Positions 50,678 to 60,788 are shown, numbered from the stretch's first letter. The stretch: DNA of 64,000 bases from Ruegeria conchae (GCF_000192475.1 NZ_AEYW01000013.1:434001-498000); one strand, 5' to 3'. The notes: generated by a model not told the origin, from the letters alone. Made by a program: numbers and translations.

Positions 50678-53600
50678 TTGAAAGGCGTGGGACGTAAATT
50701 GGTCCAGCAAGAACAGCAGGATGACGCCGGTTCGGTTAAAAAGCCCCGACGTTGGTCGCGTCGACGGACTGCTGGCTTGTGGACACTGCGCGGTGTCTTC
50801 ATTCTTGTTCTTCTGGCACTGGTCACAGGCTTCATGGTGGTGGGGCAGCGCATGCACGCGCCGGATTGGCTACGTGATCGGGTTGAAACTCGGTTAGATC
50901 AGGCGCTGGGCGGCATCAAAGTGCGGTTCGGCGATGTCAGCTTTATCATTCATGAAGGCTGGCGTCCTCGATTGCGTTTGACCGATGTCCGCATCAGTGA
51001 CGCGGACGGTCGTCAGATAGCCGAAGTGTCCGACCTGCGGGCCAGCCTTTCTATGCGCCCGCTGCTGCGCGGTCATGTGCGGCCCAAGCGGATCATCCTG
51101 CAAGGCGCGCAGATCGATTTGACAAGGCGTGTGGACGGAGCCCTTTCTCTGACCGTGGGTGCGGGCAGTGCGCCGGTCGGGCAAGCTCCGAATCTGGCGC
51201 AGTTGATCGAAGCCTCGGACGAGGTGTTCCAGGCGCCTGTCTTGTCAGCCCTGACCTCGGTTGAACTGGATGCAATTACGCTGGACTATCAAGATCTGCG
51301 GCTGGGCCGGTCCTGGGTGCTGGATGGTGGGCGTATTCAGGCGACCCGCAGCGCGGGCGAGGTTCGACTGGCCACCAGCTTTTCGGTACTTGCCGGGCGG
51401 GACTACGTAAGCACGATCGAGGCCAATTATACCAGTTCGCTTGGCAGCCCTGCCGCACAGTTTGGCATTTCGATCACCGATCTGCCTTCCGAAGATATTG
51501 GCGGACACAGCCCAGCTCTTGCATGGATGCAGGTGTTGCGCACGCCTATCTCTGGTGCTTTGCGTGGTAGCGTGGACCCCGAAGGCGCGCTGGGTCCGGT
51601 ATTTGCCACACTGAACCTCGGTGCGGGTGCGGTGCAGCCGACACCAGAAACAACACCGATCAAGTTTGAATCGGCGAGGACCTATTTTACATACGATCCA
51701 AAGCTGCAGGCGCTGGACTTTAATGAGGTCTCGATCAATTCCGCTTGGGGAACAGTGCAGGCGGATGGAATGACCTTCCTGAAAGGGGTCAAAGCCGGCG
51801 GCTTGGAGAGCATGTCAGGGCAGTTCCGCCTGAGCGGGATTGAGATCAATCCGGTCAATTTGTTCCCTGAACCATTGAATCTGGCACGGGCCGATGTGGA
51901 CTTTCAGATGAAACTGGCCCCGTTCCGGCTGCAGTTGGGTCAGATGACAATCGAAGATGGTGCCCACCGCGCGCGCCTGAGCGGGTCATTGGCCGGTCTG
52001 TCCGAAGGTTGGGTTGCCGAGATTGACGCGCAGATCGACCAGATGAGCTCTGATCAATTGTTGAAATACTGGCCAGAACGTCTTGCGCCGAAACCACGTC
52101 TCTGGGTCACTGAAAACCTGTATCAGGGCGAAATGTCTGATCTGGATTTCGCTCTGCGTCTGCGGCCCGGAGAAAAACCCGACATCTTCGCCGATTTTGA
52201 GTTCGAAGAAACCAAGGTCCGGTTCGCCAAGACGCTTCCGCCCATTCAGGATGCACAAGGGCAGGCCAGCCTGCTGAACGGACGGTTTACGGTCTCGGCG
52301 CAGAAGGGGATCGTAATCGCGGACGAGGGCGGGGCGGTTGATGCTTCGGGCACCTCGTTTATCATTCCAGACACCCGTATCAAGAAATCCACGCCCGGGA
52401 TCGCCCGCGTGCAGGCCAAGGGTAGTGTGACGGCTGCCCTGTCTTTGTTGGATCGGCCACCGCTGCAATTATTGACCAAGGCCAATCTTCCCATTGAGCT
52501 GGCAGAAGGTCAGGTCAGTCTTTCGGGTACGTTGTCGTTGCCCATGATCAAGGGCTTGAAGCTTGAAGACACACGATTCCATTTTCTGGGGGAACTGGTC
52601 GATCTGGACAGTGATAGGCTGGTGCCGGGGTTTGAAGTCAGTGCCGACCAGCTCGATCTGACAGGGGATCAAACGCAGGTCGCCATTTCGGGCGAGGGCC
52701 TGTTTGGCGTCGTACCAGTTCAGGCCACCTGGCGACAGCCCATCGGCGGCGACACCGCGCAACGTAGTGAGCTGAAAGGGCAAATTGAGGTCTCTCCACG
52801 CCTGATGGAACAGATAAATGCCGGTTTACCCAAAGGGATGCTAACCGGACAGGGGTTGGCTGACTTTTCACTGGGTATCGGCGCAGGTGAACCGCCACTT
52901 CTGAACGCAAACTCAGACCTGGTGGGGGTGGCTCTGGCCATCCCCGAGTTGGGGTGGAGGAAAGGGGCAAACAGCAGCGGCACCTTAGCAGCCGAAGCAA
53001 CGCTAGGTGCGCAACTCAACGTCGATGAGCTGCGTATCGAGGCAGCGGGGCTGCGAACATCAGCCACGATCTCTTTCAGAGATGGTGGGTTTGACCGTGT
53101 GCGTTTCAGCTCATTTGAATTGGGCAACTGGTTGGCTGTTCCTGCGGAACTGATCGGGCGAGGGGCGGCGTTACCGGACATCCGCGTGTTGGGCGGCGTG
53201 CTTAATTTGGGTAAATCGACCTTGGGTGAAGGGGGTAGCAGCGGAGGAGGCGCAGCTGGACCCGGGCCGAAACTCGACGTCACATTGGACCGGTTACAGG
53301 TAACCGAAACGGTGGCATTGACCGGGTTAACCGGCTCGTTTCAAACCACAGGCGGGTTGACGGGTGGATTCGCAGCTCAGGTCAACGGTGGCGCGCGGAT
53401 CAAAGGCCAGGTGACGCCGCGCGATAATCGAACGGCGGTTGGGCTGACTTCCGAAGATGCGGGTGCGGTTCTGCGTTCGGCTGGTGTTCTGACGCAGGCG
53501 CGTGGCGGGTCCATGCAATTGCAACTCGACCCGATTGCCGAGCCCGGAAACTACGACGTTGACCTAAAAATCAAGAATACACGGATCACCGACGCTCCGG

Positions 53601-54073
53601 CGATGGCGGCCTTGTTGAACGCGATCAGTCTGGTGGGGTTGTTGGACGAGATGGCGGGGCAGGGCATATTCTTTGCAGCCATCGATAGCAAAATGCGCAT
53701 CACCCCAACCGAAGTGAAGGTTTTAACTGGCAGCGCCGTAGGGCCATCTATGGGACTGTCATTCGAGGGCACCATTGATACGGTGACTCAAATGCTGAAC
53801 CTGCGCGGCGCGATCTCGCCAATTTATCTGGTTAATGCGATTGGCAGTGTTCTGTCGAAGAAGGGCGAGGGGATTTTCGCCTTCAATTATACCCTGACCG
53901 GCCCACTGAGCGATCCAAAGGTTTCTGTCAATCCGCTGTCCGGGCTGGCCCCGTTGTTCCTGCGAAACTTGTTGCGCGAGCCCGCGCCGACTGTCTCGGA
54001 TGGCCCAAATGCAACGCCTGACCGATCGGACCAATCCCATCCGGCTGTGCAATCACGCGGTGAGGACCGTTGA
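50678..54073 (+). CDS. Large AsmA/YhdP-like envelope protein
   Basis: About 1130 residues. A basic N-terminus and one membrane helix (LRGVFILVLLALVTGFMVVGQRM) are followed by a long periplasmic beta-rich chain; DUF3971/YhdP-type blocks include FGDVSFIIHEGWRPRLRLTDVRISDADG and SGTLSLPMIKGLKLEDTRFHFLG, and the AsmA-type C-terminus ends LRGAISPIYLVNAIGSVLSKKGEGIFAFNYTLTGPLSDPKVSVNPLSGLAP. Such proteins form bridge-like tubes thought to move phospholipids from inner to outer membrane. Start is uncertain: TTG at 50678 or TTG at 50699 (GGGA 6 bases upstream). It converges on nothing and is followed 44 bases on by queA. Confidence 0.85.
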   Translation: MKGVGRKLVQQEQQDDAGSVKKPRRWSRRRTAGLWTLRGVFILVLLALVTGFMVVGQRMHAPDWLRDRVETRLDQALGGIKVRFGDVSFIIHEGWRPRLRLTDVRISDADGRQIAEVSDLRASLSMRPLLRGHVRPKRIILQGAQIDLTRRVDGALSLTVGAGSAPVGQAPNLAQLIEASDEVFQAPVLSALTSVELDAITLDYQDLRLGRSWVLDGGRIQATRSAGEVRLATSFSVLAGRDYVSTIEANYTSSLGSPAAQFGISITDLPSEDIGGHSPALAWMQVLRTPISGALRGSVDPEGALGPVFATLNLGAGAVQPTPETTPIKFESARTYFTYDPKLQALDFNEVSINSAWGTVQADGMTFLKGVKAGGLESMSGQFRLSGIEINPVNLFPEPLNLARADVDFQMKLAPFRLQLGQMTIEDGAHRARLSGSLAGLSEGWVAEIDAQIDQMSSDQLLKYWPERLAPKPRLWVTENLYQGEMSDLDFALRLRPGEKPDIFADFEFEETKVRFAKTLPPIQDAQGQASLLNGRFTVSAQKGIVIADEGGAVDASGTSFIIPDTRIKKSTPGIARVQAKGSVTAALSLLDRPPLQLLTKANLPIELAEGQVSLSGTLSLPMIKGLKLEDTRFHFLGELVDLDSDRLVPGFEVSADQLDLTGDQTQVAISGEGLFGVVPVQATWRQPIGGDTAQRSELKGQIEVSPRLMEQINAGLPKGMLTGQGLADFSLGIGAGEPPLLNANSDLVGVALAIPELGWRKGANSSGTLAAEATLGAQLNVDELRIEAAGLRTSATISFRDGGFDRVRFSSFELGNWLAVPAELIGRGAALPDIRVLGGVLNLGKSTLGEGGSSGGGAAGPGPKLDVTLDRLQVTETVALTGLTGSFQTTGGLTGGFAAQVNGGARIKGQVTPRDNRTAVGLTSEDAGAVLRSAGVLTQARGGSMQLQLDPIAEPGNYDVDLKIKNTRITDAPAMAALLNAISLVGLLDEMAGQGIFFAAIDSKMRITPTEVKVLTGSAVGPSMGLSFEGTIDTVTQMLNLRGAISPIYLVNAIGSVLSKKGEGIFAFNYTLTGPLSDPKVSVNPLSGLAPLFLRNLLREPAPTVSDGPNATPDRSDQSHPAVQSRGEDR

Positions 54074-54117
54074 TCTGAGCGGTGGCCGAATCTATTGGGC
54101 CGATGTATGGCGCGGCC

Positions 54118-55164
54118 ATGAAACTCAGCGATTTTGATTTCCATCTGCCCGAACACTTGATTGCGACGCGGCCTGCCAGCCCGCGCTCATCGGCACGCCT
54201 GCTACTTGCGCAGCAGGATACCATTCGGGATCAGCGTGTCCACGAACTACCGGACATATTGCTCCCTGGGGACCGACTGGTTTTGAACGACACGCGTGTC
54301 ATCCCGGCACGCCTGAACGGCCACCGCCATCGCAGCAGCGCACAGGGGCCTGTGTCCGCAGCGATCGAAGCGACGCTGCTGGACCCGCAATCCGACGGCT
54401 GCTGGGCTGCACTGATCAAACCGCTAAAGAAGGTCAAACCCGGCGAAGAAATCGTGTTTTCAGATGACCTAAGTGCGATCCTGGATCGGGTCGCCGATGG
54501 CCAGGCCTTTCTGCGTTTCAACCTGACCGGAGAGGATTTCGACCAAGCCTTGGAGCAGGCTGGCGCGATGCCATTGCCGCCTTATATTGCGGCGAAACGT
54601 GCGGCGGACGAACAGGATAAGACCGATTATCAAACTGTATGGGCGCGGAACTCTGGTGCTGTTGCAGCCCCGACAGCGTCGCTGCATTTTGACGATGCGT
54701 TGCTGCAGGCGCTGTCAGCACGTGGTGTCGAGTTTACCCATGTGACTTTGCATGTGGGCGCGGGCACATTTCTGCCAGTTAAGGTCGAGGACGTGGCGAC
54801 CCACAAAATGCATGCTGAATGGGGCCGTGTCAGTGCGCAGGCCGCAGCCGATATCGCCGCGACCAAAGCAGCGGGTGGGCGGATTATTCCTGTGGGCACG
54901 ACGGCCTTACGTCTGATCGAAAGTGCTGCACGTTCAGGGCAGATCGAGCCGTGGGAAGGTGAGACCGACATATTCATTTACCCCGGATTTCAGTTTCACG
55001 TCACTGATGCGCTGATGACTAACTTTCATCTGCCGAAATCCACACTGTTAATGTTGGTTTCCGCGTTGATGGGACAGGATCGAGTCAAGTCAATTTATGA
55101 TCACGCGATCGCGGATGAATATCGCTTTTTCTCCTACGGCGACGCATCTCTTTTGATCCCCTAG
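54118..55164 (+). CDS. queA: S-adenosylmethionine:tRNA ribosyltransferase-isomerase
   Basis: 348 residues from the ATG giving [20 protein letters not shown], the family's usual start; two earlier in-frame starts fall in unconserved sequence. Other family blocks: [66 protein letters not shown], and [19 protein letters not shown]. Makes epoxyqueuosine in tRNA, the penultimate step of queuosine synthesis. Confidence 0.96.
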   Translation: MKLSDFDFHLPEHLIATRPASPRSSARLLLAQQDTIRDQRVHELPDILLPGDRLVLNDTRVIPARLNGHRHRSSAQGPVSAAIEATLLDPQSDGCWAALIKPLKKVKPGEEIVFSDDLSAILDRVADGQAFLRFNLTGEDFDQALEQAGAMPLPPYIAAKRAADEQDKTDYQTVWARNSGAVAAPTASLHFDDALLQALSARGVEFTHVTLHVGAGTFLPVKVEDVATHKMHAEWGRVSAQAAADIAATKAAGGRIIPVGTTALRLIESAARSGQIEPWEGETDIFIYPGFQFHVTDALMTNFHLPKSTLLMLVSALMGQDRVKSIYDHAIADEYRFFSYGDASLLIP

Positions 55165-55269
55165 TCGCATCTGTTTCATCCGCGCCGCAACAATGTCGTA
55201 GACAGGCGCGACGCGGATAGTATTTGATCGCAAAGCGAACAAAACTAATCAGCAATTTGGATTGGCAGA

Positions 55270-56556
55270 ATGCTTCAGGTTCTTTCCAGCGCTTGGGCGC
55301 TTCTTCTGGGTATGGGATTGCTGATGGTCGGCAACGGCCTACAGGGCACTCTGCTGGGCGTGCGTGGCGAGATTGAGGGGTTTTCGACCCTCGAGATGTC
55401 ATTTGTAATGTCCGCCTATTTTGTTGGATTTCTCGGCGGTTCGCGTTTGGCGCCCGAAATGATCCGTCGCGTCGGTCATGTACGCGTATTTGCGGCTCTA
55501 GCTTCGTTTATCTCGGCGGTCATGATCATGTATCCGATGCTGGCCGATCCCATTGCCTGGTCGCTGGGCCGGGTCGTGATCGGATTCTGTTTCTCGGGTG
55601 TGTATGTGACCGCTGAGAGCTGGCTGAACAACGCCGCAAACAACGAGAACCGAGGACAGGCCCTTTCGCTTTATATGATCGTACAGATGGCTGGCGTTGT
55701 CAGCGCTCAGGCCCTGCTGCTGGTTGGTGACCCCGCCGGGTATGAAACGTTTGTCATAGCATCAATTCTGGTTTCGATCTCGTTTGCACCCATTTTGTTG
55801 TCGATCTCTCCTACACCTGCGTTTGACACCACCAAGCCGATGACCCTGCGCCAGTTGATGGAAACATCACCGCTGGGCTGCGTTGGCATGTTCTTATTGG
55901 GCGGGATTTTCTCGGCCCAATTCGGAATGAGCGCCGTCTATGGTGCGCAAGTAGGTCTGAGTCTGGTTGAAATTTCGATCTTCGTAGCGGTGTTCTATAT
56001 TGGAGCGGTATTGCTTCAGTTTCCACTGGGCTGGATGTCCGACCGGATGGATCGTCGCGTATTGATCATATTGGTCTCGGCAGTAGGTGGGGTCGGTGCT
56101 GTTATTGGCATGGTGCTGGGTGTAACATTCACGATGCTTCTTGTTGCGGCCTTCTTTATTGGCGGCATGACAAGCCCGCTCTATTCCCTGCTGATAGCTT
56201 ATACCAACGATTATCTGGAGTATGATGATATGTCGGCGGCCTCGGGCGGGCTGGTATTCATCAATGGCCTCGGGGCAATCGCCGGGCCGATTATTACCGG
56301 CTGGCTGATGGGCACAGGCGTTGTCGGGCCAAAGGGTTTCTTTCTGTTTATCGCTACGCTGATGTTTGCCATGGCCGCCTACGCCGCCTATCGGATGACC
56401 CAGCGAGTCTACACACCGGTGGATGAGACGGGCGCGATTGCTCCGATCTACCCAACTTCGTCACCTGTTGCGCTGGAAGTCGCCCAAGAGGTTGCTATTG
56501 AAGCAGCGCAAGATGAGCAAGATGCACAAGAACCCACCCGTGCGCCGGAATTGTGA
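55270..56556 (+). CDS. MFS transporter
   Basis: 428 residues with about 12 membrane helices. MFS signatures: GFLGGSRLAPEMIRRVGHVRVF (loop 2-3) and LQFPLGWMSDRMDRRVLII (loop 8-9). The resemblance is to the YcaD-like MFS group. The C-terminal 50 residues are hydrophilic, Ala/Glu-rich. Substrate unknown. It follows queA by 105 bases without an obvious terminator. Confidence 0.88.
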   Translation: MLQVLSSAWALLLGMGLLMVGNGLQGTLLGVRGEIEGFSTLEMSFVMSAYFVGFLGGSRLAPEMIRRVGHVRVFAALASFISAVMIMYPMLADPIAWSLGRVVIGFCFSGVYVTAESWLNNAANNENRGQALSLYMIVQMAGVVSAQALLLVGDPAGYETFVIASILVSISFAPILLSISPTPAFDTTKPMTLRQLMETSPLGCVGMFLLGGIFSAQFGMSAVYGAQVGLSLVEISIFVAVFYIGAVLLQFPLGWMSDRMDRRVLIILVSAVGGVGAVIGMVLGVTFTMLLVAAFFIGGMTSPLYSLLIAYTNDYLEYDDMSAASGGLVFINGLGAIAGPIITGWLMGTGVVGPKGFFLFIATLMFAMAAYAAYRMTQRVYTPVDETGAIAPIYPTSSPVALEVAQEVAIEAAQDEQDAQEPTRAPEL

Positions 56557-56648
56557 CTTTAGTGTTGCAATATGTTACTGTCACAAATCTGTAAAAGTGA
56601 TTTTAATGACGTTACGTCCTGGGGAGGACAATTACGGAGTCTAGGGCA

Positions 56649-57227
56649 ATGGCAGGTCCTGAAGAAGTATTGAGTTTTTGGTTAGATGAGGTCGGCCCCG
56701 AGGGGTGGTACCTACAGGATGAAGCGCTGGATGCGCGGATCCGAGACAAATTTCTTTCAACCTGGAAAGCCGCGTGTGAAGGCAAGTTTTCGCTCTGGCT
56801 GACCTATCCCAGTGGGGCGCTGGCTTATATTATCCTTTTGGATCAGTTGCCTCGCAATATGTTCCGGGGGAGCAAGCAAGCCTTTGCATCCGATAGGGCG
56901 GCACTGGCAGCAGCAAAGTGCGCGGTCGACAAGGGCTGGGATCTAAAGATCGATGAACCCGCGCGGCAGTTCTTCTATCTGCCAATGATGCACTCGGAAA
57001 ATTTGTGCGATCAGGAGCGCTGTGTACGCATGATGCTTGAGCGGATGCCCGAAAGTGGCGACAGTAATCTGCTGCATGCGCGCGCGCATCGCGAGGTGAT
57101 CCGAAAATTCGGTCGTTTCCCATACCGAAACGATGCGCTGGAAAGGGCAACTACTGATCACGAAGCCGCATATGTGAGCAATGGTGGCTACGGATCAACA
57201 GTGCGTGAATTGCAGGCCGCGACCTAG
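56649..57227 (+). CDS. DUF924-family protein
   Basis: 192 residues. Recognisable DUF924 blocks: EEVLSFWLDEVGPEGWYLQDEALDARIRDKF, LAYIILLDQLPRNMFRGSKQAFASD, FFYLPMMHSENLCDQERCVRMM and HREVIRKFGRFPYRN. The fold is thought to be TPR-like and helical; biochemical role unknown. Its stop overlaps the convergent gene at 57224 by 4 bases. Confidence 0.88.
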   Translation: MAGPEEVLSFWLDEVGPEGWYLQDEALDARIRDKFLSTWKAACEGKFSLWLTYPSGALAYIILLDQLPRNMFRGSKQAFASDRAALAAAKCAVDKGWDLKIDEPARQFFYLPMMHSENLCDQERCVRMMLERMPESGDSNLLHARAHREVIRKFGRFPYRNDALERATTDHEAAYVSNGGYGSTVRELQAAT

Positions 57228-57655
57228 GTCGCGGGCTCGCAACCCTTGATGATCAATATCCGGTTGGTGATGTTGTCTGCAGAAGTCGTGATCGCATAGT
57301 TGATCAGGTCTTCCGGACGTTCGACAAGGTTCGCCAAGCGAGATTGCGTATTTTCAAGTTTCCCCTCCAAACTGTTCAAGCGTTGCAGGGCGGCGCTCAG
57401 CTGTTGGCGCATGGTTTCATCAAGCTGGGCTCTCTGGCCAAATGAGGCAAGATCGCTGCGCAGCTCTGTCAGCTCTACTCGAATGCCTTGCGCCTGTTCG
57501 CGCAATGGCGCCACTGCTTGCAAGTTCTCAGCAAATCCGGTCCGAATTTGGTCTGCGGATTGCAAAAGTTTCCACCCCAGGAAGAGGCATAAGGCCAGCA
57601 ATATCAATGTCGCGTTCAAAAATGCCAGTAATAAGTCCTTGAGGATTTTGGCCAT
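57224..57655 (-). CDS. Uncharacterised coiled-coil membrane protein
   Basis: 143 residues. One N-terminal membrane helix (DLLLAFLNATLILLALCLFLGW), then a long coiled coil (APLREQAQGIRVELTELRSDLASFGQRAQLDETMRQQLSAALQRLNSLEGKLENTQSRLANL) in the periplasm or cytoplasm. Ends in RILIIKGCEPAT. I do not recognise a family. Ends overlapped by the convergent DUF924 gene. Confidence 0.72.
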   Translation of the reverse strand: MAKILKDLLLAFLNATLILLALCLFLGWKLLQSADQIRTGFAENLQAVAPLREQAQGIRVELTELRSDLASFGQRAQLDETMRQQLSAALQRLNSLEGKLENTQSRLANLVERPEDLINYAITTSADNITNRILIIKGCEPAT

Positions 57656-57818
57656 GTTTCGCCTTTCGAAATATGGTGGATATCAAAAACAAATGGTTCC
57701 GAAGTCTCCGTTCTAGCCTTTGCGGCGGCACGGGTATAGGCTGAATTCAGCTTGATAATGGCGAAATTACCCTGCGTCACATATGTCGCGGGAAGTTATG
57801 TTGATGCGTTGGAAAAAA

Positions 57819-57836
57819 TAGTTTAACGGTAAACTA
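57819..57836. promoter_or_regulatory. Palindromic operator upstream of lpdA
   Basis: TAGTTTAACGGTAAACTA, symmetrical at eight of nine base pairs about a central CG, 32 bases before the lpdA start. The same core stands 26 bases before pdhA at 42549-42570. Confidence 0.7.
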
Positions 57837-57868
57837 GTTTTTGAACCGATCTGTGCCGAGAGGGAAAC

Positions 57869-59263
57869 ATGGCTGCACAATCCTATGATCTGATCGTAAT
57901 CGGGGCTGGCCCCGGTGGCTATGTGGCCGCTATTCGCGCGGCACAATTGGGCCTTAAGACCGCTGTCGTTGAACGCGAGCATTTGGGCGGCATCTGCCTG
58001 AACTGGGGCTGTATCCCAACAAAGGCGCTGTTGCGGTCATCGGAAGTGTTCCATCTGATGGAGCGTGCCAAGGATTTTGGCCTGAAAGCTGAGAAGGTCG
58101 GTTACGATCTGGACGCCGTAGTCAAACGCTCGCGCGGGGTCGCGGCTCAGCTTTCCGGCGGCATCGGTCACCTGCTGAAAAAGAACAAAGTCGCCGTTGT
58201 GATGGGAGAGGCGACCATTCCGGCCAAAGGCAAGGTCAGCGTGAAAACTGACAAAGGCACCGAAGAGCTGACAGCGAAGAACATCGTTTTGGCCACCGGC
58301 GCCCGTGCGCGTGAACTGCCGGGGCTCGAGGCTGATGGCGATCTGGTCTGGACCTACAAACACGCGCTGCAGCCGCCGCGAATGCCCAAGAAATTGCTCG
58401 TTATCGGTTCGGGCGCGATCGGAATCGAATTCGCCAGTTTCTATAACACGCTGGGAGCAGACACGACTGTTGTCGAAGTCATGGATCGCGTTCTGCCGGT
58501 CGAAGATGCTGAGATCAGCGCGTTTGCCAAAAAGGCCTTCACCAAGCAAGGCATGACCATCATGGAAAAAGCGATGGTCAAACAACTGGACCGCGCCAAG
58601 GGTAAAGTCACCGCGCATATCGAGGTGAAAGGTAAGGTCGAGAAGCACGACTTTGACACCGTGATTTCGGCGGTTGGTATTGTCGGCAATGTTGAGAACC
58701 TCGGGCTTGAGGCTCTGGGCGTAAAGATTGATCGCACCCATGTTGTGACGGATGAATTCTGCCGTACCGGGGTTGAAGGACTTTATGCGATTGGCGATAT
58801 CGCTGGCGCGCCGTGGCTTGCGCACAAGGCGAGCCACGAAGGCGTTATGGTCGCTGAGCTTATTGCTGGTAAGCACGCACATCCGGTCAAACCCGAAAGC
58901 ATCGCTGGCTGTACCTATTGTCAGCCTCAAGTCGCCTCGGTCGGATACAGCGAAGCCAAGGCCAAAGAGTTGGGGTATGACATCAAGGTCGGCCGGTTCC
59001 CGTTCATTGGCAACGGCAAAGCCATCGCACTGGGTGAGCCTGAAGGGCTGATTAAAACCGTGTTTGATGCCAAAACTGGTGAACTGCTGGGCGCGCACAT
59101 GATTGGTGCTGAAGTGACCGAGCTGATCCAGGGCTATGTGGTGGGCCGCCAGTTGGAGACCACCGAGGAAGATCTGATGAACACTGTCTTCCCGCACCCG
59201 ACGCTGTCAGAAATGATGCATGAAAGCGTGCTAGATGCCTATGGGCGCGTGATCCACATGTAA
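57869..59263 (+). CDS. lpdA: Dihydrolipoyl dehydrogenase (E3)
   Basis: 464 residues. FAD-binding IGAGPGGYVAAIRAAQLG, redox-active Cys43 and Cys48 (GGICLNWGCIPTKALL), NAD-binding GSGAIGIEFASFYNTLGADTTVVE, and C-terminal interface HPTLSEMMHESVLDA with the catalytic His. Re-oxidises the lipoyl arms of pyruvate dehydrogenase (and perhaps other 2-oxoacid dehydrogenases). Although 15 kb from pdhABC, it shares their palindrome, so it is probably the pyruvate dehydrogenase E3. Confidence 0.96.
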   Translation: MAAQSYDLIVIGAGPGGYVAAIRAAQLGLKTAVVEREHLGGICLNWGCIPTKALLRSSEVFHLMERAKDFGLKAEKVGYDLDAVVKRSRGVAAQLSGGIGHLLKKNKVAVVMGEATIPAKGKVSVKTDKGTEELTAKNIVLATGARARELPGLEADGDLVWTYKHALQPPRMPKKLLVIGSGAIGIEFASFYNTLGADTTVVEVMDRVLPVEDAEISAFAKKAFTKQGMTIMEKAMVKQLDRAKGKVTAHIEVKGKVEKHDFDTVISAVGIVGNVENLGLEALGVKIDRTHVVTDEFCRTGVEGLYAIGDIAGAPWLAHKASHEGVMVAELIAGKHAHPVKPESIAGCTYCQPQVASVGYSEAKAKELGYDIKVGRFPFIGNGKAIALGEPEGLIKTVFDAKTGELLGAHMIGAEVTELIQGYVVGRQLETTEEDLMNTVFPHPTLSEMMHESVLDAYGRVIHM

Positions 59264-59267
59264 GGAA

Positions 59268-59386
59268 GGGGGCTCTGCCCCCGTCGCGGTACGCCGCGAC
59301 TCTCCCGGGATATTTATCGCCAGATGAAGCAGGGTATCCGCACTTCATCTGGCTGGAAATATCCCAGAGTACGAGGCAGAGCCTCG
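59268..59386. repeat. Composite palindromic repeat between convergent genes
   Basis: Four inverted repeats in a row: GGGGGC-TCT-GCCCCC (59268-59282), GTCGCGG-TACG-CCGCGAC (59283-59300), a long imperfect pair with GGGATATTT...GCCAGATGAAG (59307-59329) facing CTTCATCTGGC...AAATATCCC (59343-59365), and CGAGGC-AGA-GCCTCG (59372-59386). This looks like a REP/BIME-type element, common in Roseobacter intergenic space. It may also end transcription from both sides. Confidence 0.7.
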
Positions 59387-59399
59387 CAAAACACCATGC

Positions 59400-60788
59400 T
59401 TATTTCCTGGTCAAAGCGTCCAGAATGCGCGCCCACGAGCGGATGCCCTTGTGGAAACTCTTGACGTCGTATTTTTCATTCGGTGAGTGAATGGCGTCGT
59501 CGTCATTAGCATAGCCGACCAGCATGGAATCCAAGCCCAACACCGAATTGAAATAACCAACGACAGGGATCGAGCCGCCCATGCCAGTGAAGACGGCCTC
59601 GCGGTCCCATTCATCCGAAAGCGCGCCGCGCGCGGCTTCGAATTCGGGGCGATTGAGGTTCATGACCGAGGCGGGCGAGCCCTCAAGGTCGTTATCCCAT
59701 ACTACTTTGGCATCCGATGACAAGCGATCTTCGACATGTTTGCGGATTCGATTGCGCAACGCATCCGGATCCATATCGCCAACCAGACGGCAGGTAATCT
59801 TGCAATGCGCCTCGGACGGGATCACGGTTTTGGAGCCAGCGCCGTTGTAGCCTCCCCACAAGCCGTTCACTTCCAGCGTCGGCCGCGCCCATTGTTGTTC
59901 GAGCGTCGAATACCCCTTTTCGCCGTGTGGTTCGGAGTAGCCAACAGAGTTCAGGTATTCCGCTTCGTCGAAACCACAATTCTGCCATTGGCGCAGTTGC
60001 TCGGCTGGGACTTCGTGCACGCCTTCGTAGAAGCCGTCGACCGCCACGCGACCGGTGTCTTCGTCGTAGAATGAGGCAACGATGCGCGATAGCTCTCGCA
60101 GCGGGTTCAGACCGGGTCCGCCATAATGGCCTGAATGCAGGTCGATGCGGGGGCCGATGATGGTGAATTCATCCTTGAGCATGCCGCGCAGTTGCGACGC
60201 GATTGACGGGACACCTCGCGAGACCATCGAGGTGTCACAGACCAGAGCCAGATCAGCCTGAAGCTCGGCTTTATTTGCTTCGAGAAACGGAACCAGAGAT
60301 GGCGATCCGGATTCTTCCTCGCCCTCAAAGAAAAAGGTGATGCGGCAGGGCAGGGAGCCGTGAACCGCTTTCCAGGCGCGGCAAGCTTCTACAAAGGTCA
60401 TCAACTGACCCTTGTCATCGGAAGACCCACGACCGCGGATCACTTGACCATGTGCGGTGTCTTCCAATGCAGGATCGAAGGGTTCGCGGTTCCACAGTTC
60501 CAGCGGGTCAACCGGTTGTACGTCATAATGGCCATAGAACAGAACATGAGGGCCTTCGCTGCCTTCACCGACATGACCAACAACCATAGGATGGCCCGGG
60601 GTTTCTCGCTTTTCAGCGTTGATGCCGATGCTTTTCAAATCATCGACCAACCAGTCTGCGGCTTTGTCGACGTTCTCCTTGAACGCTGGATCAGTGGAAA
60701 TAGAGGGGATTCGCAGGAACTCCATCAGGCGATCGATAGAGGTTGTCAGATCGGTATCGATCCGGCTCAGTACAGCGTCAAGCGACAT
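59400..60788 (-). CDS. M20-family metallopeptidase (dipeptidase-like)
   Basis: 462 residues. M20 zinc site: VLFYGHYDVQPVDP (His, Asp), IRGRGSSDDKGQLMTFVEA (bridging Asp), FFEGEEESGSPSL (catalytic Glu pair), LALVCDTSM, and a late His in AIHSPNEKYDVKSFHKG. The dimerisation domain lies in the middle (about 195-320). Resembles the CPG2/carnosinase-like dipeptidases; substrate not known. Cytoplasmic, no signal peptide. Confidence 0.9.
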   Translation of the reverse strand: MSLDAVLSRIDTDLTTSIDRLMEFLRIPSISTDPAFKENVDKAADWLVDDLKSIGINAEKRETPGHPMVVGHVGEGSEGPHVLFYGHYDVQPVDPLELWNREPFDPALEDTAHGQVIRGRGSSDDKGQLMTFVEACRAWKAVHGSLPCRITFFFEGEEESGSPSLVPFLEANKAELQADLALVCDTSMVSRGVPSIASQLRGMLKDEFTIIGPRIDLHSGHYGGPGLNPLRELSRIVASFYDEDTGRVAVDGFYEGVHEVPAEQLRQWQNCGFDEAEYLNSVGYSEPHGEKGYSTLEQQWARPTLEVNGLWGGYNGAGSKTVIPSEAHCKITCRLVGDMDPDALRNRIRKHVEDRLSSDAKVVWDNDLEGSPASVMNLNRPEFEAARGALSDEWDREAVFTGMGGSIPVVGYFNSVLGLDSMLVGYANDDDAIHSPNEKYDVKSFHKGIRSWARILDALTRK

